A DNA stretch of 42,370 nucleotides from Mycobacterium parascrofulaceum ATCC BAA-614 (lineage in GTDB: Bacteria > Actinomycetota > Actinomycetes > Mycobacteriales > Mycobacteriaceae). The position numbers and the translations under genes were made by a program. Location of the stretch: the NCBI RefSeq assembly GCF_000164135.1, contig NZ_GG770553.1, forward strand, positions 1,004,747-1,047,116, given 5' to 3'. Below, in pieces: positions 32,559-40,154 of the stretch (the stretch's first letter is position 1; the number at the start of each line of letters is the position of its first letter). The notes under the pieces are model-generated. The model made no database searches, had not been told where the DNA came from, and saw nothing but the letters and a program-made list of their open reading frames with translations.

Positions 32559-34049
32559 TCAGGCCGGCTCGGCGGCCCGCAGCCGCGCGATGATCTCGGC
32601 GCGCACCGCCGATCGGCGGGCCTTGCCGGCGTCGTCGCGCAGGGGGGTGTCGACGAATTCGATGAAGTCGGGGGAGGGCGGGATCTTGTAGCCCGCGAGG
32701 TGTTGGTGCAGGAACTCCCGTACGCCCGCGGCGTCCAGCGTGGCGCCGCCGGCCGTGTGCACCAGCGCATAGGGCACCTGGCCCAGGTCGCCGGAGTTCG
32801 GGTCGGGCACGCCGACCACGAGGCAGGACAACACGTCCGGGTGCGCCGACAGCGCATTCTCGATCTCGGCCGGATAGACGTTGCGGCCGCCGACGGTGAA
32901 CATGTCGACGCGGCGATCGGAAAGGTACAGAAACCCGTCGGCGTCGAAATGGCCCAGATCGCCGAGGGAATCCCAGCCGTCGCGGTTCTTCGCCGTGGCG
33001 CCGACGTAGCGGTAGGTGGGCGCGCTGCCGGCGCCGGGACGCATGTAGATCTCGCCGACGACGCCGGGCGGGCAGGGGTTGCCGTCGTCGTCGAGGACCC
33101 GCATCTCCCCGGCCACCACCACGCCCACCGAGCCGCGGTGGGTCAGCCACTGGTCGCCGGAGATGAAGGTCAGCGCCTGTAATTCGGTGCCGCCGTAGAG
33201 TTCCCAGACCTTCTCGGGGCCGAGCAGGTTTATCCACGCCTCCTTGATCGCGGGCGGGCAGGGCGCGCCCATGTGCCAGAACCGCCGCAGCGAGGAGAGG
33301 TCGTAAGACCCGGGGTCGGCGTGGTAGACGGGCAGCGCCCGTTGCATGATCGTCGGCACCGTCGTCAGGAAGGTGACGCGGTGGTCGGTGATCAGCCGCA
33401 GGAACCGCTCGGGATCGAATCGGCTCATCAGCACCAGGTGGTGGCGCATCAGCAGGGCGAGCGTGGCCGTGGTGAAACCGGTGTTGTGCGACAGCGGGAT
33501 CGGGACCAGGGTGGTGTCGCCCTCCTGCGCGCCCAGGGGGTAGCCGATGGCGGCCGGGATCCGGCTGTCGCCGCCGGATTCGATGAGCTTGGGCCGGCCG
33601 GTGCTGCCGCCGGACCCCATCGCCTTCCACACCGGCGACACCGCCTCCGGCAGCGCGGCGTCGGAGCACTCCGGCCCGGGCGTGAAACCCGCTGGCAGGC
33701 TTGGCATGTCGGGATGCTCGCGCCCGACCAGCAGGGCGGGTGGGCGCAGCTCCAGCAGCCCCTGCAGCTCCGCGTCGGGCAACCGCGCCGACAGCGGCTG
33801 GGGCACCGCGCCCAGCTTCCAGCACGCCACCGCGGCCTGGATCCACTCGACGGAGTTGGGCAGCACCATCGTCACGTAGTCGCCGACGCCGATGCCCCGC
33901 TCGGCGTAGGCGCGGGCCAACCGGTTCGTCGAGGCGTCGAGTTCGGCGCGGGTGAGCGTCAGCCCGTCGCAGCTGACGGCCGGCTCGTCGGGCGCGAGTT
34001 CGGCCAGGGCCGCGATCTGGGTGCCGATCGGCGGGACCGGCTCACTCAT
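32559..34049 (-). CDS. Acyl-CoA synthetase (ANL ligase) coupled to php
   Basis: 496 aa. The start ATG 34049 lies inside the end of php (8-bp overlap, ATGAGTGA), so both are translated from one mRNA. ANL landmarks: P-loop GSGGSTGRPKLIES near residue 145, A5 motif WELYGGTELQA near 286, hinge SLGDLGHFDADGFLYLSDRR near 368 (landmarks SLGDLG and FLYLSDRR), and a C-terminal lysine in DDAGKARR near 475, so the adenylation lysine is present. The P-loop has GSGGSTG in place of the usual SSGTTG. It occupies the place of Rv0229c. Substrate unknown; a hydroxy acid released by the lactonase is a reasonable guess. Confidence 0.9.
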   Translation of the reverse strand: MSEPVPPIGTQIAALAELAPDEPAVSCDGLTLTRAELDASTNRLARAYAERGIGVGDYVTMVLPNSVEWIQAAVACWKLGAVPQPLSARLPDAELQGLLELRPPALLVGREHPDMPSLPAGFTPGPECSDAALPEAVSPVWKAMGSGGSTGRPKLIESGGDSRIPAAIGYPLGAQEGDTTLVPIPLSHNTGFTTATLALLMRHHLVLMSRFDPERFLRLITDHRVTFLTTVPTIMQRALPVYHADPGSYDLSSLRRFWHMGAPCPPAIKEAWINLLGPEKVWELYGGTELQALTFISGDQWLTHRGSVGVVVAGEMRVLDDDGNPCPPGVVGEIYMRPGAGSAPTYRYVGATAKNRDGWDSLGDLGHFDADGFLYLSDRRVDMFTVGGRNVYPAEIENALSAHPDVLSCLVVGVPDPNSGDLGQVPYALVHTAGGATLDAAGVREFLHQHLAGYKIPPSPDFIEFVDTPLRDDAGKARRSAVRAEIIARLRAAEPA

Positions 34050-35022
34050 ATGCGCCCTGCCGCTCGAAGATGCGGCGGGGATTGTCGACCAGCATGGTAT
34101 GCAGCTGCTCGTCGGTGACGCCGCGCTCCTTCAGGGCGGGGATGACGTCGTTGTGGATGTGCAGGTAATGCCAATTCGGCGCCATCTGCGGCACCAATTC
34201 TTCGGGAAGCGCGTCGAAGTAGCAGTTGGCGTCGTGGGAGAGCACCATCTTGTCGGCGTGCCCGCGTTCGCACATCGTCGCTACGATCTTGACCCGTTCT
34301 TCGAACGGCGAGATCACGTCGAGGCCGAAGCGGTCCATGCCGAGATACGACCCCGCAGCGATGAGCTCCTCGAGGTAGCCGACGTCGGTGCTGTCACCCG
34401 AATGGCCGATGACCACCCGGCTCAGGTCGACGCCTTCCTCTTCGAAAATTCTTTGTTGCTCGAGCCCGCGGCGCAGCCCCGCGTGGGTGTGCGTGGAGAT
34501 CGGCACCCCGGTGCGCTTGTGCGCCTGCGCGACGGCGCGCAGCACCCGCTCGACGCCCGGGGTGATGCCGGGCTCGTCGGTGGCGCACTTGAGGATGCCG
34601 GCCTTGACGCCGGTGTCGGCGATGCCCTGCTCGATGTCGCGGACGAACATCTCGGTCATGATCTCGGGGCCGTCCAGCAGCCCGCCCGGGCCCTCGTAAT
34701 GGAACCGGAACGGCACGTCGTTGTACGTGTAAAGTCCGGTTGCCACAACGATATTCAGCCCGGTGGCCGCCGCCACGCGCGCGATGCGCGGGATGTAGCG
34801 GCCGAGGCCGATCACGGTGAGGTCCACGATGGTGTCCACGCCGCGGGACTTCAGTTCGTTGAGCCGGTCGATGGCGTCGGCCACCCGGCGGTCCTCGTCG
34901 CCCCAGGCTTCGGGATAGTTCAGGGCGATCTCGGTGGTCATGATGAACACGTGCTCGTGCATGAGCGTCACGCCGAGGTCGGCGGTATCGATGGGGCCGC
35001 GGGCGGTATTGAGTTCGGACAC
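34042..35022 (-). CDS. php: Phosphotriesterase-like lactonase (PPH/PLL family)
   Basis: 326 aa, equal to M. tuberculosis Rv0230c. TIM-barrel amidohydrolase with a binuclear metal centre: HEHVF (residues about 22-26), carboxylated lysine in GILKCATDEPG near 138, HTHAG near 171, VIGHSGDS near 199, and SHDAN near 257 holding the aspartate. Members from M. tuberculosis (PPH) and M. avium subsp. paratuberculosis (MCP) were shown to hydrolyse acyl-homoserine lactones and other lactones, with weak phosphotriesterase side activity. The GTG 35022 start is preceded by TAGCAT with 7-nt spacing and no ribosome site. First gene of a two-gene operon with the ligase, and divergent from fadE4. Confidence 0.95.
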   Translation of the reverse strand: MSELNTARGPIDTADLGVTLMHEHVFIMTTEIALNYPEAWGDEDRRVADAIDRLNELKSRGVDTIVDLTVIGLGRYIPRIARVAAATGLNIVVATGLYTYNDVPFRFHYEGPGGLLDGPEIMTEMFVRDIEQGIADTGVKAGILKCATDEPGITPGVERVLRAVAQAHKRTGVPISTHTHAGLRRGLEQQRIFEEEGVDLSRVVIGHSGDSTDVGYLEELIAAGSYLGMDRFGLDVISPFEERVKIVATMCERGHADKMVLSHDANCYFDALPEELVPQMAPNWHYLHIHNDVIPALKERGVTDEQLHTMLVDNPRRIFERQGAYE

Positions 35023-35029
35023 GGCACTG

Positions 35030-35057
35030 ATGCTAGGTCGACTCGGTGGTCGGACAA
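35030..35057 (-). promoter_or_regulatory. Predicted leaderless php promoter
   Basis: On the minus strand: -35 TTGTCC (35057-35052), 16-bp spacer, -10 TAGCAT (35035-35030), then 7 nt and GTG 35022. Transcription should begin at or next to the start codon. Confidence 0.5.
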
Positions 35058-35137
35058 CAGTGCCGATTTATCCCGGTGCACGCGCCGTTGCAGTACCGTC
35101 ACCCTCGTCGTCGTTTCGGCCCTCGGGAGGCACCGTC

Positions 35138-36844
35138 ATGCTGCTCGATCCCAACCACTTGCAACGCCGGTACCCGGACCGCCGCTCGGGGGAGATCATG
35201 GCGGCGACGGTGGACTTCTTCGAGTCGCGGGGGAAGGCGCGGCTGAAGTCCGACGACCACGAACGGGTCTGGTACTCCGAGTTTTTGGACCACATCGGCC
35301 GCGAGCGGATCTTCGCGTCGCTGCTGACGCCGTCCGAGTACGGCGCCGACGATTGCCGCTGGGACACCTACCGGATCAGCGAGTTCGCCGAGATCGTGGG
35401 CTTCTACGGGCTGAGCTACTGGTACCCGTTCCAGGTCACCGCGCTGGGCCTGGGCCCGATCTGGATGAGCGACAACACCGACGCCAAGCGCAAGGCCGCC
35501 GCGCAACTCGAGGCCGGCGAGGTGTTCGCCTTCGGCTTGTCGGAGCAGACCCACGGCGCCGACGTCTACCAGACCGACATGATCCTGACGCCGTCTAAAG
35601 ATTCCGAGCACGGCTGGACCGCGAACGGCGAGAAGTACTACATCGGCAACGCCAACGTGGCGCGGATGGTCTCGACCTTCGGCAAGATCGCGGGTTCTGA
35701 TGAGTACATCTTCTTCGCCGCCGACTCCCAGCACGACCGGTACGACCTGATCAAGAACGTGGTGAACTCGCAGAATTACGTCGCCAACTACGCGCTGCGC
35801 GACTACCCGGTCACCGAAGCCGACATCCTGCACCGCGGGCCGGGGGCCTTCCACGCCGCGCTCAACACCGTGAACGTCTGCAAGTACAACCTGGGCTGGG
35901 GCGCGGTCGGCATGTGCACCCACGCCATGTACGAGGCGGTCACCCACGCCTCGAACCGCGTCCTGTACGGCACCGTCGTCACCGACTTCAGCCACGTGCG
36001 GCGCCTCCTCACCGACGCCTATCTGCGGCTGGTCGCGATGCGGCTGGTGTGCACGCGGGCCTGCGACTACATGCGCAGCGCGTCGGCCGGCGACCGCCGC
36101 TACCTGCTGTACAGCCCGCTCACCAAGGCGAAGGTCACCAGCGAGGGGGAGCGGGTCGTCATCGCGCTGTGGGACGTCATCGCGGCCAAGGGGGTGGAGA
36201 AGGACACCTTCTTCGAGGCGGTCGCCCGCGAGATCGGTTTGCTGCCCAGGCTCGAAGGCACCGTGCATATCAACATCGGGCTGCTCGCCAAGTTCATGCC
36301 CAACTTCCTGTTCGCGCCCAACAGCGAGCTGCCGGTCATCGGCCGCCGCGACGACGCCGCCGACGACGCGTTCCTGTTCGCGCAGGGACCGACCGGCGGC
36401 CTGGGCAAGGTGCGCTTCCACGACTGGCGCGCGCCGTTCGACGCCTTCGCGCACCTGCCGAACGTGGCGTTGCTGCGCAACCAGATCGACGTGCTCGCCG
36501 ACATGCTGGCCGGCGCGACCCCCGACGCCGCGCAGCAGAAGGACGTCGACTTCGCGTTCGCCGTGGGCCAGCTGTTCGCGACGGTGCCCTACGCGCAGCT
36601 CATCCTCGAGGAGGCCCTGCTCTCCGACGTCGACGAGACGTTGATCGACGGGATCTTCGCCGTGCTGGTCCGCGACTTCAACGGCTACGCCGTGGAGCTG
36701 AACGACAAGCCCGCGACCACCGACGAGCAGGCCCGCTTCGCGATGCGGATGATCCGCCGCCCGGTCCACGACCCGTCGCGTTACGCGCAAATCTGGAAGG
36801 AGCACATCCTTCCGCTCAACGGCGCGTACCAGATGCGGCCGTAG
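35138..36844 (+). CDS. fadE4: Acyl-CoA dehydrogenase FadE4
   Basis: 568 aa, the length of M. tuberculosis FadE4 (Rv0231). ATG 35138 is chosen because CGGGAGG (35124-35130) lies 7 nt upstream; the frame is open further back but without a start signal. A long acyl-CoA dehydrogenase: N-terminal helical domain, FGLSEQTHGADVYQTDM (flavin/substrate loop; landmarks LSEQTHGAD) near residue 135, GEKYYIGNA near 165, and a helical C-terminal domain that is longer than in the ~390-aa members. The usual C-terminal YEGT-type catalytic glutamate motif is not obvious, so the base may be elsewhere. Divergent from the lactonase-ligase operon (115-bp gap) and followed by a strong hairpin. Confidence 0.93.
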   Translation: MLLDPNHLQRRYPDRRSGEIMAATVDFFESRGKARLKSDDHERVWYSEFLDHIGRERIFASLLTPSEYGADDCRWDTYRISEFAEIVGFYGLSYWYPFQVTALGLGPIWMSDNTDAKRKAAAQLEAGEVFAFGLSEQTHGADVYQTDMILTPSKDSEHGWTANGEKYYIGNANVARMVSTFGKIAGSDEYIFFAADSQHDRYDLIKNVVNSQNYVANYALRDYPVTEADILHRGPGAFHAALNTVNVCKYNLGWGAVGMCTHAMYEAVTHASNRVLYGTVVTDFSHVRRLLTDAYLRLVAMRLVCTRACDYMRSASAGDRRYLLYSPLTKAKVTSEGERVVIALWDVIAAKGVEKDTFFEAVAREIGLLPRLEGTVHINIGLLAKFMPNFLFAPNSELPVIGRRDDAADDAFLFAQGPTGGLGKVRFHDWRAPFDAFAHLPNVALLRNQIDVLADMLAGATPDAAQQKDVDFAFAVGQLFATVPYAQLILEEALLSDVDETLIDGIFAVLVRDFNGYAVELNDKPATTDEQARFAMRMIRRPVHDPSRYAQIWKEHILPLNGAYQMRP

Positions 36845-36877
36845 GCCCGTCGTCGGCCGGGCGCTCGGCGCGAGGCC

Positions 36878-36933
36878 CGAGTGTCACGCTGGCGTGGCGC
36901 TCGGGGGGCGGCGTCACGCCAGCGTGACGCTCG
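36878..36933. terminator. 19-bp hairpin downstream of fadE4
   Basis: Arms 36878-36896 (CGAGTGTCACGCTGGCGTG) and 36915-36933 are complementary throughout, with one position that becomes a G-U wobble in RNA; the loop is 18 nt. No T run follows. It lies 33 bp after the fadE4 stop and just before the next promoter, where it should insulate the two units. The arm vocabulary (GTCACGCTC and complement) is shared with the hairpin after pckA. Confidence 0.65.
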
Positions 36934-36958
36934 ATGGCGGAGCGGGCAGCGTCTACCC

Positions 36959-36986
36959 TTGACTGTGACACAGCTCACCGTAATAT
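36959..36986 (+). promoter_or_regulatory. Sigma-A-type promoter of the Rv0232-nrdB operon
   Basis: -35 TTGACT (36959-36964), 16-bp spacer, -10 TAATAT (36981-36986), close to consensus. The predicted transcription start is near 36993, giving a leader of about 25 nt that contains the ribosome site AGGAGGA (37007-37013). Confidence 0.65.
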
Positions 36987-36999
36987 GACCAGTGGTCAT
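36985..36999. promoter_or_regulatory. TetR-type operator ATGACCA-G-TGGTCAT
   Basis: A perfect palindrome with 7-bp arms and one central base. It covers the last bases of the -10 box and the predicted transcription start, the ideal place for a repressor. TGACCnnnGGTCA-like palindromes are typical of TetR-family operators, and the first gene of the operon encodes such a regulator, so autoregulation is likely. Confidence 0.65.
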
Positions 37000-37017
37000 C
37001 GACGTCAGGAGGACGCA

Positions 37018-37713
37018 TTGCCAACGGTGACTTGGGCGCGGGTCGACCCCGCCCGGCGCGCCGCCATCATCGAGGCGGCGGAGCACGAGTTCGGGGCGCA
37101 CGGGTTCTCCCGGGGCAGCCTCAACGTCATCGCGCGGCGGGCCGGCGTCGCCAAGGGCAGCCTGTTCCAGTACTTCGCGGACAAGCGTGACCTGTACGCG
37201 TTCATCGCCGACATCGGCAGTCAACGGGTGCGCTCGTACATCGAGGAGCTAATCCGCGAGCTCGACCCGAGCCGGCCGTTCTTCGAGTTCCTCACCGACC
37301 TGCTCGACGCGTGGGTCGCCTACTTCGCCGAACACCCGCGGGAACGCGCCCTGCACGCGGCGGCCAGCCTCGAGGTCGACACCGACGCCCGCGTCAGCGT
37401 GCGCAGCGTCATCCACCGGCACTACCTGGAGGTGCTGCGCCCCCTGGTGCGCGACGCGCAGGTGCGCGGCGACCTGCGCGCCGATTCGGACACCGACGCG
37501 CTGTTGTCGTTGCTGCTCTTGATCTTTCCGCACCTGGCGCTGGCGCCCTACATGCGCGGATTGGATCCGATTCTCGGGCTGGACGAGCCCTCGCCGGAGC
37601 AACCGGCGCTGGCGGTGCGCCGGCTCGTCGCGGTGCTGGCGGCCGCATTCTCGGCCCCACCGCACCCGGCCCCACAACAAGCAGCCCCACAGCAATCCGA
37701 GGAGGTCACATGA
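37018..37713 (+). CDS. TetR-family regulator, Rv0232-type
   Basis: 231 aa from TTG 37018 (read [10 protein letters not shown]), which fits the start of M. tuberculosis Rv0232 (229 aa) and lies 4 nt after AGGAGGA; GTG 37027 is the alternative. Helix-turn-helix at residues about 10-60: [15 protein letters not shown], then [18 protein letters not shown], a canonical TetR signature. The C-terminal ligand domain is all helical, ending in a flexible [12 protein letters not shown] tail. It overlaps the R2lox gene by ATGA, so regulator and enzyme are made in fixed proportion. Operator and promoter lie directly upstream. Confidence 0.94.
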   Translation: MPTVTWARVDPARRAAIIEAAEHEFGAHGFSRGSLNVIARRAGVAKGSLFQYFADKRDLYAFIADIGSQRVRSYIEELIRELDPSRPFFEFLTDLLDAWVAYFAEHPRERALHAAASLEVDTDARVSVRSVIHRHYLEVLRPLVRDAQVRGDLRADSDTDALLSLLLLIFPHLALAPYMRGLDPILGLDEPSPEQPALAVRRLVAVLAAAFSAPPHPAPQQAAPQQSEEVT

Positions 37714-38651
37714 CACGCACCCATACGAACTCGATGGTCAAAGGGGGGCTCAACTGGGACAGCCTGCCGTTGCGGCTGTTCGCCGGCGGCAACGCGAAGT
37801 TCTGGAACCCGGCCGACATCGACTTCTCCCGCGACCGCGCCGACTGGGAGCAGTTGACCGAGGACGAACGCCACTACGCGATCCGGCTGTGCGCGGAGTT
37901 CATCGCCGGCGAGGAGGCGGTGACCGAGGACATCCAGCCGTTCATGTCCGCGATGCGGGTCGAGGGCCGGCTGGGCGACGAAATGTATTTGACGCAGTTC
38001 GCCTTCGAGGAGGCCAAGCACGTTCAGGTCTTCCGGATGTGGCTCGACGCGGTCGGCGTCACCGAGGATCTGCACCAATACCTCGACGACATCCCCACCT
38101 ACCGGACGATCTTCTACGAGGAACTGCCGGACTGCCTCAACGCCCTGTCGGTCGACCCCTCGCCGGCCGCGCAGGTCCGGGCGTCGGTCACCTACAACCA
38201 CATGGTCGAGGGGATGCTGGCGCTCACGGGCTACTTCGGCTGGCACAAGATCTGCGTCGAGCGGGGCATCCTGCCCGGCATGCAGGAGTTGGTCCGGCGC
38301 ATCGGCGACGACGAGCGACGCCACATGGCGTGGGGAACGTTCACCTGCCGCCGCCATGTCGCCGCGGACGACGCCAACTGGGGCGTCTTCGAAACGCGCA
38401 TGAACGAGCTGATGCCGCTGGGGTTGCGCCTCATCGAGGAGGGCTTCTCGCTGTACGACCCGATGCCGTTCGGCCTGTCGGTGGACGAGTTCATGCAGTA
38501 CGCGGCCGACAAGGGCATGCGGCGCTTCGGCACGATCTCCAGCGCCCGCGGGCGGCCGCTGGAGGAGATCGATCTCGATTACTCGCCGCTGCAGCTCGAG
38601 GACACCTTCGCCGACGAGGACGAGAAGGCCCTGGCGGCCGCGTCCGCCTGA
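37710..38651 (+). CDS. nrdB: R2-like ligand-binding oxidase (R2lox), annotated NrdB in M. tuberculosis
   Basis: 313 aa. Belongs to the ferritin-like R2lox group with a heterodinuclear Mn/Fe site, structurally solved for M. tuberculosis Rv0233; it is not a working ribonucleotide reductase subunit. Numbering coincides with the M. tuberculosis protein and every key residue is present: metal ligands E68, E101, H104, E167, E202 and H205, and the Val71-Tyr162 pair that forms the tyrosine-valine ether cross-link. The protein holds a long-chain fatty acid in its cavity and is thought to oxidise a hydrophobic substrate. GAGG lies 6 nt before ATG 37710. Cotranslated with the TetR gene upstream and convergent with gabD1 (5-bp gap). 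Confidence 0.96.
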   Translation: MTRTHTNSMVKGGLNWDSLPLRLFAGGNAKFWNPADIDFSRDRADWEQLTEDERHYAIRLCAEFIAGEEAVTEDIQPFMSAMRVEGRLGDEMYLTQFAFEEAKHVQVFRMWLDAVGVTEDLHQYLDDIPTYRTIFYEELPDCLNALSVDPSPAAQVRASVTYNHMVEGMLALTGYFGWHKICVERGILPGMQELVRRIGDDERRHMAWGTFTCRRHVAADDANWGVFETRMNELMPLGLRLIEEGFSLYDPMPFGLSVDEFMQYAADKGMRRFGTISSARGRPLEEIDLDYSPLQLEDTFADEDEKALAAASA

Positions 38652-38656
38652 GGGCG

Positions 38657-40075
38657 CTACTCGACCTTGCTGCCGCCGGCGGCGGAGCCGCTTTCCGATT
38701 CGCCGACCCACACGGTCTTGGCGTTGACGAATGCGCGGATGCCCAGGCCGGCGAGTTCGCGGCCGTATCCGGAACGCTTGACGCCGCCGAACCCCAGCTC
38801 GGGGTAGGACACCGTCATGCCGTTGATGAACACCTGGCCGGCCTCGATGTCGTCGATGAAGCGCTGCTGCTCGGCCTCGTCGTTGGTCCAGGCGTTGGAT
38901 CCCAGCCCGAAGGTGGTGGCGTTGGCGATCTCGATCGCTTCGTCGATGTCCTTGGCCCGGTACATCGACGCCACCGGGCCGAACACCTCTTCGGTGTAGA
39001 GCGCCATGTCCTTGGTGATGTCGGTGACCACCGTCGGCGGGTAGAACCACCCCGGGCCGTCGACGGGCTTGCCGCCGAGCCGGATCGTGGCGCCCGCCGC
39101 GGCCGCGTCGTCGACCTGTTTGGCGATGTCGTCGCGGCCGGACTCGGTGGCCAGGGGGCCCACGTCGGTGTCGGGGTCGGTCGGGTCGCCGACCTTGAGC
39201 GCGGCCATCCGCTCGGTGAACTTGTCGACGAACGCGTCGTAGATGTCGGTGTGGACGATGAACCGCTTCGCGGCGATGCAGGACTGGCCGTTGTTCTGGA
39301 CGCGCGCGGTGACCGCGGTCTTGGCGGCCTCGTCCAGGTTCGCCGACGGCATCACGATGAAGGGGTCGCTGCCGCCGAGCTCGAGCACGGTGGGCTTGAT
39401 CTCGTCGCCGGCGATGGCCGCGACCGACTGCCCGGCCGGCTCGCTGCCGGTCAGCGTGGCGGCCGCGACCCGCGGGTCGCGCAGGATGCGCTCGACGGCG
39501 CTGGCCGAGACCAGCAGCGTCTGGAAGCAGCCCTCCGGGAAGCCGCCGCGGGCGATGACGTCGGCCAGGTAGAGCGCCGACTGCGGCACGTTGGAGGCGT
39601 GCTTGAGGATGCCGACGTTGCCGGCCATCAGCGCCGGCGCGGCGAACCGGACGGCCTGCCACAGCGGGAAGTTCCACGGCATGACGGCCAGCACCACCCC
39701 GAGCGGTTGGTAGCGGGTGTAGGCCCGCTTGGCGCCGACCGCCTGCGCGTCGGCCGGCTCGTCGGCCAGCAGCCGCTCTGCGTTCCGCGCGTAGTAACGA
39801 AAGCCCTTGGCGCACTTGAGCGTTTCGGCCTTGGCCGACTTCAGCGTCTTGCCCATCTCCTGGGTCATCATCGCGGCGACGTCGTCGGCTTCCTGCTCCA
39901 GGAGATCGGCGGTCGCGTTTGCCCACTGGGCCCGCTGGGCAAAGGTGGTGTTATGGCGGTAGTCCTGGAACCGGGCGTAGGCGCGGGCGATGGCTGCGTC
40001 GACTTCTTCGTCGGTCGCCGGGGTGAAGGTTTTGACGGTCTCGCCGGTGGCCGGGTTGATGGTGGCGATGGGCAC
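38657..40075 (-). CDS. gabD1: Succinate-semialdehyde dehydrogenase (NADP+)
   Basis: 472 aa from GTG 40075 with AAGGA upstream; begins VPIATINPATGETV. Oxidises succinic semialdehyde to succinate. Aldehyde dehydrogenase landmarks: VLAVMPWNFPLWQ with the active-site asparagine near residue 133, GSEPAGQSVA near 208, general base in LELGGSDP near 233, nucleophile in NNGQSCIAAKR near 267, and TEEVFGPVAS near 366. Orthologous to M. tuberculosis Rv0234c (GabD1), which works with a 2-oxoglutarate decarboxylase activity in a TCA-cycle bypass. Divergent (79-bp gap) from a TPP-dependent decarboxylase-like gene, which is a telling neighbour. Confidence 0.94.
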   Translation of the reverse strand: MPIATINPATGETVKTFTPATDEEVDAAIARAYARFQDYRHNTTFAQRAQWANATADLLEQEADDVAAMMTQEMGKTLKSAKAETLKCAKGFRYYARNAERLLADEPADAQAVGAKRAYTRYQPLGVVLAVMPWNFPLWQAVRFAAPALMAGNVGILKHASNVPQSALYLADVIARGGFPEGCFQTLLVSASAVERILRDPRVAAATLTGSEPAGQSVAAIAGDEIKPTVLELGGSDPFIVMPSANLDEAAKTAVTARVQNNGQSCIAAKRFIVHTDIYDAFVDKFTERMAALKVGDPTDPDTDVGPLATESGRDDIAKQVDDAAAAGATIRLGGKPVDGPGWFYPPTVVTDITKDMALYTEEVFGPVASMYRAKDIDEAIEIANATTFGLGSNAWTNDEAEQQRFIDDIEAGQVFINGMTVSYPELGFGGVKRSGYGRELAGLGIRAFVNAKTVWVGESESGSAAGGSKVE

Positions 40076-40154
40076 GCTGACATCCTTCGCTTCGGGGTTG
40101 GTAGAAGGTCCAACACCCAGCCTGCCACTATCGTTCCCTCAAGGGAGGTGCCGG

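Noticed and set aside
37710..38651. R2lox gene as a true ribonucleotide reductase small subunit
   Set aside because: The Val71-Tyr162 cross-link pair and ligand set are those of R2lox; no nrdE or nrdI gene is nearby.
40135..40146. TCCCTCAAGGGA palindrome at the ribosome site of the TPP enzyme as a translational switch
   Set aside because: The loop would be only 2 nt, too tight for a hairpin, and no conserved riboswitch-like structure surrounds it.
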